Below are positions 9,405-20,952 of a stretch of DNA of 64,000 nt, one piece after another (position 1 is the stretch's first letter; each line of letters opens with the position of its first letter). A model generated the notes under the pieces. The model worked only from the letters and a program-made list of their open reading frames with translations, was not told the DNA's origin and made no database searches. A program made the position numbers and the translations under genes. The DNA comes from a bacterium (GTDB lineage Bacteria > Actinomycetota > Acidimicrobiia > Acidimicrobiales > Bin134): positions 45,895 to 109,894 of the forward strand of contig JAPPAP010000024.1 in NCBI GenBank assembly GCA_026705465.1. The letters are read 5' to 3'.

Positions 9405-10766
9405 CTAGGAAGAGGCAGGAATTTCCACGGTGAACCGGGTGCCTGAAGGCTGGCGGGCAGTCACACTTACCTTGCCCTCCATGGCCTCAGTCAGCTCGGC
9501 CACGATGGCCAAGCCCAATCCTGAGCCTGCCTCCTTGGGTTGGGGAGTGTGCCGGGCTACGTACAGGCGCTCGAACACATAGGGCTGGTCTTCCTCGCTG
9601 ATGCCCGGTCCATCATCCTCCACGGTGATGACGGCCCAGGCCCCATCTCCCCGGTATTCCAGCTGGAATTCAACCTGCACGAGCGAGTCAGCAAACTTGA
9701 TCGCGTTCTGAACCAGGTTGGCGATGATTTGGGCTACTCGTCCGGGGTCACACCGGGCTGCGACCGGCTCTTCATAGATCACCTGCAAGTCGATCTCTCG
9801 GTCGGCTGTGCCCTGGGCGAAACCCGCACAAACCTCTTGCCCCACGATGCCCACGTCGGTGTGGCGGTATTCCAGAGGGAACTCCTTGGCGTCTAGTCGA
9901 GCTAGGTCCAGCAGATCGCCCACTAGACGCTCCAGTCGGATGGCCTCGGAGACGATGACATCGGCGGCCTGCTCTTGATTGTCGGCGGTGCCGTCGGAGA
10001 TGGCTTCGCCGTAGCCCCTGATGGAAGTAAGCGGCGTGCGCAGGTCATGGGAGATGGACATCAGGAACCGGCGCTCCAGGTTCTGAGAGCGCTCCAGCGA
10101 TGCGGCCATTTCGTTGATAGAGGTGGACAGATCCTTGATCTCGTCTTGGCGGCGCTCGTCCACCGGAACTCGGGCGCTGAGGTCGCCGCCGGCGATCTGC
10201 TGGGTGGCGTCGCGGGCCTGGCTGAGGGGTCCGGCCAGTCGACGGCTCAGCACTACTGCTACCCCTGCTCCCAGAGCCAGCGATAACGCCGCCGACACTC
10301 CGAGCCAAAGCAAGACCGCGTCCAGGAGCTGATTGGCGGTATCGGTCAGGACAACGGCAATGGTCAGCGAACCCGTTTGTTCGGCGGCGGCTGCCCACGC
10401 GGTAGATCCTCGGATCCCGCTGATTGATTGTTCTGCCCCTGAGGCCAGAGGCCGGAGGTCTTGGGGCAGTACGTGCTCCGGCAATCTGCCTGTGAATGCT
10501 CCGTTGTCCAAAACCAGGACGACGACATCCTTCCGATCAAGGTTTTCGGCTGCCTGAATGAGGTGGGAGTTGAGATGAGAACTGTCGCCGTCTTCGTCGA
10601 AGTGGACCGTGGCCATCAGGCTGGCCAGCACGTCGGCTTCTTGCTCCAGCACTTGTCGGGTGGCCTGGTGATCGGCCCGCCGCACGAGCACCAGGGTGAC
10701 GATGCTGGCCAGGAGCAGAGCCACGGCCACGGTCCCCACTACGGCAATGGTCAGCCGACGCTGCAC
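9405..10766 (-). CDS. Two-component sensor histidine kinase
   Basis: I choose GTG 10766 (453 aa) over the track start because AGGAG lies 5 nt upstream and the response regulator ends 11 nt before. TM1 (LTIAVVGTVAVALLLASIV) and TM2 (near 150-178) bracket an extracytoplasmic sensor loop of about 120 residues. HAMP follows (RRLAGPLSQARDATQQIAGGD), then HisKA with SISHDLRTP (His near 239). The ATPase domain shows N-box NLVQNAIKF, G1 EDDGPGISEED and G2 GSGLGLAIV. All catalytic motifs are intact. Its cognate regulator is the adjacent upstream gene, which has an in-frame stop. The nearby His-rich protein and amidase suggest envelope or metal sensing, which is inference. Confidence 0.92.
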   Translation of the reverse strand: MQRRLTIAVVGTVAVALLLASIVTLVLVRRADHQATRQVLEQEADVLASLMATVHFDEDGDSSHLNSHLIQAAENLDRKDVVVLVLDNGAFTGRLPEHVLPQDLRPLASGAEQSISGIRGSTAWAAAAEQTGSLTIAVVLTDTANQLLDAVLLWLGVSAALSLALGAGVAVVLSRRLAGPLSQARDATQQIAGGDLSARVPVDERRQDEIKDLSTSINEMAASLERSQNLERRFLMSISHDLRTPLTSIRGYGEAISDGTADNQEQAADVIVSEAIRLERLVGDLLDLARLDAKEFPLEYRHTDVGIVGQEVCAGFAQGTADREIDLQVIYEEPVAARCDPGRVAQIIANLVQNAIKFADSLVQVEFQLEYRGDGAWAVITVEDDGPGISEEDQPYVFERLYVARHTPQPKEAGSGLGLAIVAELTEAMEGKVSVTARQPSGTRFTVEIPASS

Positions 10767-10777
10767 ACTGGCTCCTC

Positions 10778-11482
10778 TCAGTCCAGCCGGTAGCCCACGC
10801 CCCGCACCGTGGCGAGGTTCAGGGCATCGCCCAGTTTCTTGCGGAGTTGGAGCACATGGACATCCACGGTGCGCTCGTCGCCCACCCAGTCGTAACCCCA
10901 CACGCCGTCCAATAGCTGTCGGCGACTGAGGGCCAGCCCCTGGTTCTCGGCCAGGTATTGGAGCAGGTCGAACTCCCGAGCAGTGATCGACACTGGGTCG
11001 CCGCTCAGCCGGACTTCGCGGCGGGCGACGTCAACCTCGATGTCTCCGATGTCCAGGACCGGGGGCAGAGCGACATGGGCTGCGCTATCGGTTCGCCGCA
11101 GGACGGCCCGAATTCTGGCCACCAGCTCGCGGGGGGAGAACGGCTAGGTCACGTAGTCGTCTGCCCCCAGCTCCAGCCCCAGGATCCGGTCGATCTCGCT
11201 GTCGCGGGCGGTGAGCATGATGATCGGGATATCAGAGGCGGCCCGCAGCTGGCGGCACATCTCGATGCCGTCGAGTTCGCCGGACAGCCCAATATCGAGG
11301 ATCACCAGCTTGGGCCGATGCTGCGTGATGCGATCTAAACCGGTTTCACCGTCCACCGCCTGATAGACGCGGTAGCCCTCTTGACGCAGATACATGTCCA
11401 CCAAGCTGGCGATATTGGGGTCGTCCTCCACCAGCACCACGACTGGATCTCCTGCTCCCGTCACCACCGCCCATGCTCCCAC
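10778..11482 (-). pseudogene. OmpR/PhoB-family response regulator interrupted by in-frame TAG
   Basis: One continuous frame of 235 codons encodes a receiver (VVVLVEDDPN, LVILDIGLSGELDG, IIMLTARD, LGADDYVT) and a winged-helix DNA-binding domain (ITAREFDLLQYLAENQG, WGYDWVGDERTVDVHVLQLRKKLG, TVRGVGYRLD). The only defect is TAG at 11144-11146, where family members have AAG for the invariant lysine of the KPF motif; PFSPRELVARIRAVLRR continues directly afterwards. A single A-to-T change explains it. No other decay is visible, so this may be a very recent nonsense mutation, a sequencing error or readthrough. The ORF track shows the halves as 10778-11122 and 11144-11482. The start is GTG 11482 or an inner GTG. 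Confidence 0.85.
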
Positions 11483-11532
11483 GGAATTATGAGGATTTGG
11501 TTAAGGGCCCCAAGGCTGGGGTTTGGTCCGAA

Positions 11533-11538
11533 TAGGGT
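11533..11538 (+). promoter_or_regulatory. -10 box for a leaderless-type start
   Basis: TAGGGT ends 6 nt before GTG 11545, the spacing expected if transcription begins at the start codon. No convincing -35 box. Confidence 0.4.
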
Positions 11539-11544
11539 GGGTCC

Positions 11545-11847
11545 GTGACATTCGATGCCGACGCGCCCGCTAACTCAGTGTTTCGGGTCGAGGCCGTTCG
11601 GGTTCCCCGGTTGAAGAATGTCTTTCGAGTCACGGGCGCTCTCATCTTCGGCCTGGTAGTCGGAGATCCAGCAACTGCGCCAGCGAGTCGCAGGTTCCAG
11701 GTGCGTATGGTCGAGTCGGGAGAGGTCCTCAAGGAAGTGGGTTGGGGATCGGGCAAGGCACTCCTCCAAGACCTGGAAGCCCTGACGGCCGGCGAGTTCG
11801 CCGAACTGTGGCTGCCCCAAGAAGAGGCCGTCCTGGAAGATAGCTGA
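11545..11847 (+). CDS. Hypothetical protein, 100 aa
   Basis: Starts at GTG right after a TAGGGT -10-like box. The product is soluble with no signal peptide; it contains VFRVEAVRVPRLKNVFRVTGAL and a C-terminal part rich in Glu and Leu (KALLQDLEALTAGEFAELW). I do not recognise the family. It sits 54 nt upstream of uvrB and diverges from the two-component operon. Codon use looks coding and the opposite-strand ORF here resembles a shadow. A link to uvrB is possible from position only. Confidence 0.6.
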   Translation: MTFDADAPANSVFRVEAVRVPRLKNVFRVTGALIFGLVVGDPATAPASRRFQVRMVESGEVLKEVGWGSGKALLQDLEALTAGEFAELWLPQEEAVLEDS

Positions 11848-11888
11848 ACTCAGGGTGGCCTAGGAGCGGATCACCGGAAAGCGGCCGG

Positions 11889-11894
11889 TAGCAT
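11889..11894 (+). promoter_or_regulatory. -10 box for uvrB
   Basis: TAGCAT ends 7 nt before GTG 11902, as for a leaderless transcript. No LexA-like palindrome (GAAC-n4-GTTC) is evident nearby. Confidence 0.4.
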
Positions 11895-11901
11895 CCCATA
11901 G

Positions 11902-13941
11902 GTGAGCAGTTTGGGGGACGCGGCCTTTCGGATGGTGTCGTCGTTCGATCCGGCGGGGGACCAGCCCAAGGCCATCGGCCAGCTCTCCGAGGGGTTGAAT
12001 CGCGGTGACCGATTCCAGACGCTGCTGGGCATCACCGGGTCGGGCAAGAGTGCCACGGTGGCGTGGACTATCGAGCAGGTGCAGCGGCCCACGCTGGTGC
12101 TGGCCCCCAACAAGTCGCTGGCCGCCCAGCTGGCCAACGAGATGCGGGAGTTCTTCCCCGACAACCGGGTGGAGTACTTCGTGTCGTACTACGACTACTA
12201 CCAGCCCGAGGCCTACATGCCGGCCTCTGACACCTACATCGAGAAGGACTCGTCGGTCAACGACGAGATCGACCGCCTGCGCCACTCCACCACCGAAGCG
12301 CTGTTGACCCGCCGGGATGTGATTGTGGTGGCCTCTGTGTCATGCATCTACGGGTTGGGCGGGCCCGACGAGTACAAGAACCTGCTGTGCATCTCCAAGG
12401 TGGGCCAAAGCTACGACCAACGCGACCTGTTGCGGCGGCTGGTGGACATGCAGTACGAGCGCAACGACACCAACCTGGTGCGGGGCCGGTTCCGGGTGCG
12501 GGGCGATGTGATCGAAGTCCACCCCGCCTACGAGGAGTATGTGGTTCGCATCCAGCTGTTCGGCGACGAAGTAGAGCAGATCACCACCATCGACCCGGTG
12601 ACCGGGGAGCGTCTCCACTCGTTGAGTGAGATCGTGGTGTTCCCGGCCACCCACTATGTGGCCGGAGAAGAGCGGATGCGGCAGGCCATGGAGGGCATCG
12701 AGGCCGAGCTCCAGGAGCGGCTGGCCTACTTCGAGAAGGAGGGCAAGCTGCTTGAGGCCCAGCGGCTCCGGATGCGCACCACCTACGACTTGGAGATGAT
12801 GCAGGAAATCGGGTTCTGCAACGGCATCGAGAACTACTCCCGCCACATCGACGGACGAGCCCCTGGGGAAAGGCCGTACACGCTGTTGGACTACTTTCCC
12901 GACGACTTCATCACCGTGATCGACGAGTCCCACGTGGCCGTGCCCCAGCTTCACGGCCAGTACGAGGGCGACCGGAGCCGCAAGAACACCCTGGTGGACC
13001 ACGGCTTCCGGCTTCCCTCCGCGGTGGACAACCGGCCGCTGCGGTTCGAAGAGGTCATGGAGCGGGTGGGCCAGGTGGTGTTTCTGTCGGCCACTCCTAG
13101 CGATTATGAGATCGGCGTTTCCGCCCAGGTGGTGGAGCAGATTGTGCGGCCCACCGGCTTGGTGGACCCCGAGGTGCAAGTGCGCCCCACCAAGGGCCAG
13201 ATCGACGACCTAATGAAGCTCATCGAAGACCGCACCGAGCGAGGGCAGCGGGTGCTGGTTACCACCTTGACCAAGAAGATGGCCGAGGACCTCACCGAGT
13301 ATCTGCTGGAACTGGGGGTGCAGGTCCGCTACCTGCACAGCGAGGTGGACACCATCGAGCGGATCGAGATCCTGCGGGACCTGCGGCTGGGCGAGTTCGA
13401 CGTCTTGGTGGGCATCAATCTGCTGCGGGAGGGGCTCGACCTGCCCGAAGTGTCGCTGGTGGCGATTCTGGATGCCGACAAGGAGGGGTTCTTGCGCAGC
13501 GAGACCTCGCTGATCCAGACCATCGGCCGGGCCGCCCGCAACGTAGACGGCCAGGTGATCATGTACGCCGACATGGTGACCGACTCCATGAGACGGGCCA
13601 TCTCTGAGACCCATCGGCGGCGGGGATTGCAGCAGGCGTTCAACGAGCAGCACGGCATCAACCCCCAGACCATCCGCAAGGCGGTCAGCGACATCCTTGC
13701 TGAGCTGCGTCCAGCTGAGGACGGGGTGCCCATCCCCGGGGGCGGCCAGCGTTCTCGCTCGATGGATCAGTCGCGGCGGCGCCCCGATGTGATCGACCTG
13801 GACTCCGGAGGCATCGAGCGCCTTATCCACACCCTCACCGAGGAGATGAACGAGGCCGCCACCGACCTGAAGTTTGAATATGCCGCCCGTCTGCGCGACG
13901 AGATCAAGGACTTGCAGCGCGACCTTCGGGCGATGGCCTGA
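11902..13941 (+). CDS. uvrB: Excinuclease ABC subunit B
   Basis: 679 residues, normal length. Walker A GITGSGKS lies at residues 43-50, the DNA-clamping beta-hairpin is [10 protein letters not shown] near 97-106, and the Walker B-like box is VIDESH near 340. Helicase motifs V and VI appear in [14 protein letters not shown] and QTIGRAARN. The C-terminal UVR domain ([19 protein letters not shown]) contacts UvrC. With UvrA it verifies lesions and then hands DNA to UvrC for dual incision. The start is GTG 11902 or ATG 11932; the GTG is favoured by the -10 box 7 nt upstream. uvrA and uvrC lie in the same window. Confidence 0.97.
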   Translation: MSSLGDAAFRMVSSFDPAGDQPKAIGQLSEGLNRGDRFQTLLGITGSGKSATVAWTIEQVQRPTLVLAPNKSLAAQLANEMREFFPDNRVEYFVSYYDYYQPEAYMPASDTYIEKDSSVNDEIDRLRHSTTEALLTRRDVIVVASVSCIYGLGGPDEYKNLLCISKVGQSYDQRDLLRRLVDMQYERNDTNLVRGRFRVRGDVIEVHPAYEEYVVRIQLFGDEVEQITTIDPVTGERLHSLSEIVVFPATHYVAGEERMRQAMEGIEAELQERLAYFEKEGKLLEAQRLRMRTTYDLEMMQEIGFCNGIENYSRHIDGRAPGERPYTLLDYFPDDFITVIDESHVAVPQLHGQYEGDRSRKNTLVDHGFRLPSAVDNRPLRFEEVMERVGQVVFLSATPSDYEIGVSAQVVEQIVRPTGLVDPEVQVRPTKGQIDDLMKLIEDRTERGQRVLVTTLTKKMAEDLTEYLLELGVQVRYLHSEVDTIERIEILRDLRLGEFDVLVGINLLREGLDLPEVSLVAILDADKEGFLRSETSLIQTIGRAARNVDGQVIMYADMVTDSMRRAISETHRRRGLQQAFNEQHGINPQTIRKAVSDILAELRPAEDGVPIPGGGQRSRSMDQSRRRPDVIDLDSGGIERLIHTLTEEMNEAATDLKFEYAARLRDEIKDLQRDLRAMA

Positions 13942-13962
13942 GGTCGTCTGGGTTTGACCGCG

Positions 13963-14931
13963 ATGGGATTCCATAGGGCTTGCTGCCGGAGGCAATCTTC
14001 GCTACGACGGGTTGCGGTCGTGGCAGCAGCCGTGGTGCTGGCTGTGGGCTGTGCTTCGAGCGATTCGCCTTCCGCAGCGCCTGCGCCGACGGCGGTCGTC
14101 GAGCCCACCGCGACGACAGTACCGACCAGCGCCCCGACTCCGACCACAACTCCGGCTCCTACGGCGACCGCAACTCCCACTCCTGCTCCGACCGCAACTC
14201 CGGCTCCTACGGCGACCGCAACCGCCGCACCGACGCCGTCGCCTGGGCCCACCCCATCTGCTGATCCTTCGCCGTCGCCTGGGCCCACCGCGATGCCCGT
14301 GCGTCTCATGGAGTTCGTCTTCACCTTCGGGAGCGACGCCGAGGGCTGGGCGGCCGGCTTTGCCGACTTGCCGGTGGACTACGACCAGGCGATCTACGAA
14401 CTCGGCAGCGAGCACCGAGCCCTTCCTGATGGCCTGGAGGGCTCAGGCATCTATATCCAGGGACACAACCGCAGCGACGACCTCTTCATGTACCTCAAGA
14501 CACAGATCGAGGGCTTGGAGCCGTCAGCGATTTACACCGTTTCGGCATCCATTGACTTGGCCACAAATGTTCCGCTGGCAATGGTCGGTATCGGTGGTTC
14601 ACCTGGTGAAAGCGTGTTTGTGAAGGCGGGGGCTTCCACCGTTGAGCCCGCAGGAGCGACCGGTTCCAACAACCACTGGCGAATGAACATCGACAAGGGC
14701 AACCAGTCCCGGGGTGGTTCGGCAATGAAGGTGATCGGGGACGTGGCCAACCCCGATGTTGTCGGCGACGAATACCGGATCAAGACGCTGGCCAGCAGAC
14801 CGGATTTTCTCAGCGTTGAGACTGACAGCGAGGGCCGGGCGTGGCTGATCGTGGGAACCGACTCGGGTTTCGAGGGCCTCACCAGGCTCTACTACGACCA
14901 GATCTCCTTCACGCTGACGCTGTCCGATTGA
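13963..14931 (+). CDS. Lipoprotein with Pro/Thr/Ala linker, unknown function
   Basis: About 322 residues from ATG 13963 (TTG 13954 is also in frame). An Arg-rich n-region and hydrophobic core (VAVVAAAVVLAVGC) end in lipobox AVGC. About 85 residues of low-complexity Pro/Thr/Ala follow, a typical spacer across the wall. The C-terminal domain of about 205 residues starts with FVFTFGSDAEGWAAGFADLP and includes NRSDDLFMYLK and MNIDKGNQSRGG. I recall similar uncharacterised secreted proteins; it looks beta-rich, possibly jelly-roll-like, but no ligand can be given. The linker DNA is a near-repeat of actccgacc-type triplets. It follows uvrB by 20 nt but is unlikely to share its role. Confidence 0.75.
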   Translation: MGFHRACCRRQSSLRRVAVVAAAVVLAVGCASSDSPSAAPAPTAVVEPTATTVPTSAPTPTTTPAPTATATPTPAPTATPAPTATATAAPTPSPGPTPSADPSPSPGPTAMPVRLMEFVFTFGSDAEGWAAGFADLPVDYDQAIYELGSEHRALPDGLEGSGIYIQGHNRSDDLFMYLKTQIEGLEPSAIYTVSASIDLATNVPLAMVGIGGSPGESVFVKAGASTVEPAGATGSNNHWRMNIDKGNQSRGGSAMKVIGDVANPDVVGDEYRIKTLASRPDFLSVETDSEGRAWLIVGTDSGFEGLTRLYYDQISFTLTLSD

Positions 14932-14940
14932 TTTGCTGGG

Positions 14941-16920
14941 TTAGACCTCGCGGCCGACCCGGGTGCCGGCGTGGATGGCGGCCATGATGCTGTTGGTGCC
15001 GTTCACGTCGCCCACCAAATGCAGGTTGAACGGTGGAGTGTCGGGCTGACCAGACATCTCGGTGCGCAGGTAATCGGCCAGTTCGCTGTTGCAGTCGTGG
15101 TAGCTGACGATCACCACAGTGTCGGCCTCGAAGCTTCGCTCGGTGTAGGTGCCCAGGTCGCGGGTCACAACCGATTCTGAGGTGATCTCCCGCAGCGCCA
15201 CTGCGGGGGTGAACGAGAACGGCCCGGCGAACAGCCGTTCCCGGCTGGCCTCGACGGTGGCGGCTGGATATAGGATCGTCGCCCCCAGCTGCTCGTGGCG
15301 GCTGAGAAATGTCACCTCCGCGCCTGCGGCCATCAGGGCGTCGCACACCGCGATGGCCTCGAAGGTGCCGGTGTCGTCGTACACCACTGCCTTTTGGCCG
15401 ATAGCGGCCCGACCGCCGTACCCCAGCACCTCCCAGCTGGTGAACACGTGGGGCAGGTCGGCACCGGGGACCGGAATCGACGGCGCGGAGATCTGAAAGC
15501 CTCGCCGGGGGGTGGTGCCGGTAGCGATGATCAACTCGTCGGGCCGCTCATCGGCCACCACGTCGGGATCGACGGGGGAGCGGAGCTTCACCGTCACCCC
15601 CAGGCGGTCGAGCTCGTCGGCCAGGAACGCGGTGATCGCCCCCAAGTCGGAACGGGGCGGCACCGAGGCGGCCATGCGCACCTGGCCGCCCAATTCGCCG
15701 GTCATCTCATAGAGCACCACCTTGTGGCCCCGCAGGGCCGCGGTGCGAGCCGCCTCCAGTCCCGCCGGACCGCCCCCGGCCACCAGCACTCGCTTGGGGT
15801 GGGCCACCCGGTCGATTGGCTCGAACGGTACCGATGTCTCCTGGCCCGCGGCGGCATTGACCACGCAGCGCATCTTTCCCGCCACCATGAACCGGGCTAC
15901 GCAGCCCACCGACGTGCCGATGCACGGGCGGATCTCGCTCTCGCGGCCATCGCGGGCCTTGGCCACCAGATCGGGGTCGGCGATCATCCCCCGCACGATG
16001 GACACCAGATCGGCCACCCCGCTCTTGATGAGGTGCTCGGCGTGGTCGAGGGTGGTGATGCGGCCGGTCACGATCGTGGGCACATCCACCGCGGTGGTCA
16101 CCACCTCGCTGGTGGGTATCTCGTACCCCAGTCCCTCGTCCAGGGTGGACAGCAGGCGGTGGAAGCGCCAGTACGACGAGAGCGACACGTCTAGGAAGTC
16201 GATGTCGGGTTCCACCAGCTTGGCGATGACGGCGGATTCCTCCGGCTCGACCCCGCCTTCGATCTGGTCGTCGGCCGAGATGCGCAGGCCCACCGGGAAG
16301 CCGGGGCTGGTCTCGGCCCGGATGGCGGCCAGGATCTCCCGCAGAAATCGGGTGCGGTTCTCCAGGATGCCGCCGTAGCCGTCATCTCGCAGGTTGGTGG
16401 CGGGGGAGAGGAACTGGCCGATCAGATATCCGTGAGCGCCGTGGAGCTCCACGCCGTCGAGCCCGCCCTCTTCGCACCGACGGGCCGCGATGGCGAACGC
16501 GCCTACCAACTCGTCGATCATGGATTGGGTCAGCTCCTGGGGGACCACGCCCACCATCGGGCTGGGAATGGCGCTGGGGGCCAGGGGCTGTTGGAAGTTC
16601 TGAAGTGACCGCTGCTCGATGGCAGCCCCGCCATGCCAAAGCTGCTGGAAAACCTTGCCCCCGGCGGCATGGAGGCGAGCGGACATCTCCTCGTAAAACG
16701 GCAGCACCTTGTCGGTGAACACCGGGATGTCGGTGGGCGAGGACGGGTGGACGCCGGCGATCTGGAGGATGGTGAGGGCCGCGCCTCCCCTGGCCCGGGC
16801 CTCGTGATAGGCGATCAGGTCTTCGCCCACCGCGCCGGTGCTGTGAGCGGCCCGGACGATGCGGTTGGGCAGCGTGCAGCCGCCGATGTCGAGCGGCTGA
16901 AACACGTTTGGGTAGGTCAT
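14941..16920 (-). CDS. NADH:flavin oxidoreductase / 2,4-dienoyl-CoA reductase-like fusion
   Basis: 659 residues with the FadH/trimethylamine-dehydrogenase architecture. Residues 1-345 form an old-yellow-enzyme TIM barrel binding FMN (FQPLDIGGCTLPNRIVRAAHSTG, GVELHGAHGYLIGQFLSP). A cysteine segment at about 345-372 follows, then an FAD/NAD(P) domain (VLVAGGGPAGLEAARTAALRGHKV). In FadH four cysteines (CxxCxxxCx11C) hold a 4Fe-4S cluster. Here the segment reads CIGTSVGCVARF then RC, so the second cysteine is Thr. Likely substrates are unsaturated acyl-CoAs or cyclic enones; specificity is uncertain. It is single, convergent with the lipoprotein gene and divergent from uvrA. Confidence 0.88.
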   Translation of the reverse strand: MTYPNVFQPLDIGGCTLPNRIVRAAHSTGAVGEDLIAYHEARARGGAALTILQIAGVHPSSPTDIPVFTDKVLPFYEEMSARLHAAGGKVFQQLWHGGAAIEQRSLQNFQQPLAPSAIPSPMVGVVPQELTQSMIDELVGAFAIAARRCEEGGLDGVELHGAHGYLIGQFLSPATNLRDDGYGGILENRTRFLREILAAIRAETSPGFPVGLRISADDQIEGGVEPEESAVIAKLVEPDIDFLDVSLSSYWRFHRLLSTLDEGLGYEIPTSEVVTTAVDVPTIVTGRITTLDHAEHLIKSGVADLVSIVRGMIADPDLVAKARDGRESEIRPCIGTSVGCVARFMVAGKMRCVVNAAAGQETSVPFEPIDRVAHPKRVLVAGGGPAGLEAARTAALRGHKVVLYEMTGELGGQVRMAASVPPRSDLGAITAFLADELDRLGVTVKLRSPVDPDVVADERPDELIIATGTTPRRGFQISAPSIPVPGADLPHVFTSWEVLGYGGRAAIGQKAVVYDDTGTFEAIAVCDALMAAGAEVTFLSRHEQLGATILYPAATVEASRERLFAGPFSFTPAVALREITSESVVTRDLGTYTERSFEADTVVIVSYHDCNSELADYLRTEMSGQPDTPPFNLHLVGDVNGTNSIMAAIHAGTRVGREV

Positions 16921-16989
16921 GGGGCTATTCAGGTCCCTTTTTCTCCGACTCTTTCCATCTCTCCTGTCTCAATTGTCAGCGCGGGCCGA

Positions 16990-16995
16990 TAAGTT
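16990..16995 (+). promoter_or_regulatory. -10 box for uvrA
   Basis: TAAGTT ends 6 nt before GTG 17002, consistent with a leaderless uvrA transcript. No SOS-box palindrome is seen in the 80-nt intergenic region. Confidence 0.42.
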
Positions 16996-17001
16996 CACTG
17001 C

Positions 17002-19860
<2,859 letters not shown>

Positions 19861-19879
19861 CCGCGAATCTGGCTCGCCG

Positions 19880-20335
19880 CTACTGGAATCGGGCCGACTG
19901 CTCGCCGAAGACCACGTTCTCGGGATCGAAGTCGGGGTTGGCCACCAGCACTTCGCACTCCATCCGGTCGGGATCGCGGAAGAACATGCTGAGCTTGCGC
20001 CCGAACACGGTAACGATGCCGTCGGTGGCCCCCGCTGCCATCAGCCGAGTCCTGATCTCGGAAAAGTCCTCCAGGTTGGCGGCCAGCAGCCCGATGTGAT
20101 CGATCCGCCCCCGGCCATACATCGGAGTCTGGTTGTCGGCCTCGGTGTTCCCCTCGATCTCGAAGACGTTGAATTCGCAGCTCGGCCCGATGTTGATGAT
20201 CGTCATCCGCGGCCCACCGGGAAACTCCGGCCCGTCGAACTCAATCGACGCCCCAAAGTTCTCCACATAGAACCGCTGAAGCCGATCCGAGTCCTTCGTG
20301 ATCGTCGCAACATGATCAATCCCCGCCGTCAGCAT
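19880..20335 (-). CDS. VOC-family protein (glyoxalase/dioxygenase fold)
   Basis: 151 residues with the paired beta-alpha-beta-beta-beta modules of the VOC superfamily. Likely metal ligands are the His of AGIDHVATI, the His of RIDHIGLLA and the Glu of DRMECEVLV, the usual His/His/Glu set. The second-module phrase FFRDPDRMECEV is typical of extradiol dioxygenase or glyoxalase-like members. Substrate unknown. ATG 20335 follows TAGGGT by 6 nt on this strand, another leaderless-type start. It converges with uvrA. Confidence 0.85.
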   Translation of the reverse strand: MLTAGIDHVATITKDSDRLQRFYVENFGASIEFDGPEFPGGPRMTIINIGPSCEFNVFEIEGNTEADNQTPMYGRGRIDHIGLLAANLEDFSEIRTRLMAAGATDGIVTVFGRKLSMFFRDPDRMECEVLVANPDFDPENVVFGEQSARFQ

Positions 20336-20394
20336 GGTCGAACCCTACGAGGCAGAAATTCCGATTGGGTTATCCGAACCATCAAATGCGCTAC

Positions 20395-20470
20395 CTACTC
20401 CACTTTGACGTTACCAGTTGCATTGAAATATATGGATGTATATTATAAGAATATAATCTATCGCACCCGG
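20395..20470 (+). promoter_or_regulatory. AT-rich promoter-like segment
   Basis: About 75 bases of strongly AT-rich sequence in an otherwise GC-rich contig, with TTGACG at 20405, TTGAAA at 20423 and a perfect TATAAT at 20452-20457. The spacings are not canonical (23 nt from TTGAAA to TATAAT), so the exact promoter is unclear. It lies about 55 nt upstream of the small membrane-protein gene. Confidence 0.4.
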
Positions 20471-20511
20471 TGATTAGGGCGCCCAGGCAGTTCAGACAAT
20501 GAGGAAGACGC

Positions 20512-20886
20512 ATGATGGGCGGGATATTGACGGGGGTGACGATCGGCTGCTTCGGGTTGATGATGCTCAACCTGGGGTTGTGCTTCCCGATCCTTAGGAA
20601 TAAGTGGTACCGGCGGAAGTTGGCGAAGGTTCGTGCGGTTGGCCCAGACGGGACGGCGGTGACCAAGGACGACATCCGCCGTGAGCTGATGCGGGATCCA
20701 GTTGCGGCCGACCTGTTTGCCGACGACGACACGCCGGAAGACGTGGCCCGGTACCTGTTTCTGGAGGCTGAGCGGCGGGCGATGCTGCGCAAGTGCAACC
20801 GGCTCGACGATGACGAGAATGACTTCTTCGCCCCGCCTCGCCGCTCCGGTCCCGATCCGGGGTTTCGGGGCTGCAACGAGATGTGA
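20512..20886 (+). CDS. Small membrane protein of unknown function, 124 aa
   Basis: Starts ATGATG after an AT-rich leader. Residues 4-28 (ILTGVTIGCFGLMMLNLGLCFPIL) form one transmembrane helix followed by a basic stop-transfer segment (RNKWYRRKLAK), so the C-terminal 85 residues should be cytoplasmic. That part is charged (TPEDVARYLFLEAERRAMLRK) and ends with an acidic/Phe patch (DDDENDFF) and a Pro/Gly-rich tail. I do not recognise a family. The AT-rich upstream DNA contrasts with its neighbours and may mark acquisition or strong regulated expression. Confidence 0.65.
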   Translation: MMGGILTGVTIGCFGLMMLNLGLCFPILRNKWYRRKLAKVRAVGPDGTAVTKDDIRRELMRDPVAADLFADDDTPEDVARYLFLEAERRAMLRKCNRLDDDENDFFAPPRRSGPDPGFRGCNEM

Positions 20887-20952
20887 CCGGCCTGTTTCTC
20901 TAGCAGGCCGCTAATCTCCCTCCGGCAAAGACCGCGGAGGAGTAGGCCACGC

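Noticed and set aside
8818-9408. 196-aa plus-strand ORF rich in Val and Gly
   Set aside because: Antisense shadow of the His/Asp-rich gene; the reverse complement of CAC/GAC repeats gives endless Val codons, and no start signal is present.
14090-14300. Triplet-rich direct repeats (actccgacc, cggctcctacggcg) considered as CRISPR-like or regulatory repeats
   Set aside because: They encode the Pro/Thr/Ala linker of the lipoprotein; spacing is codon-based and irregular.
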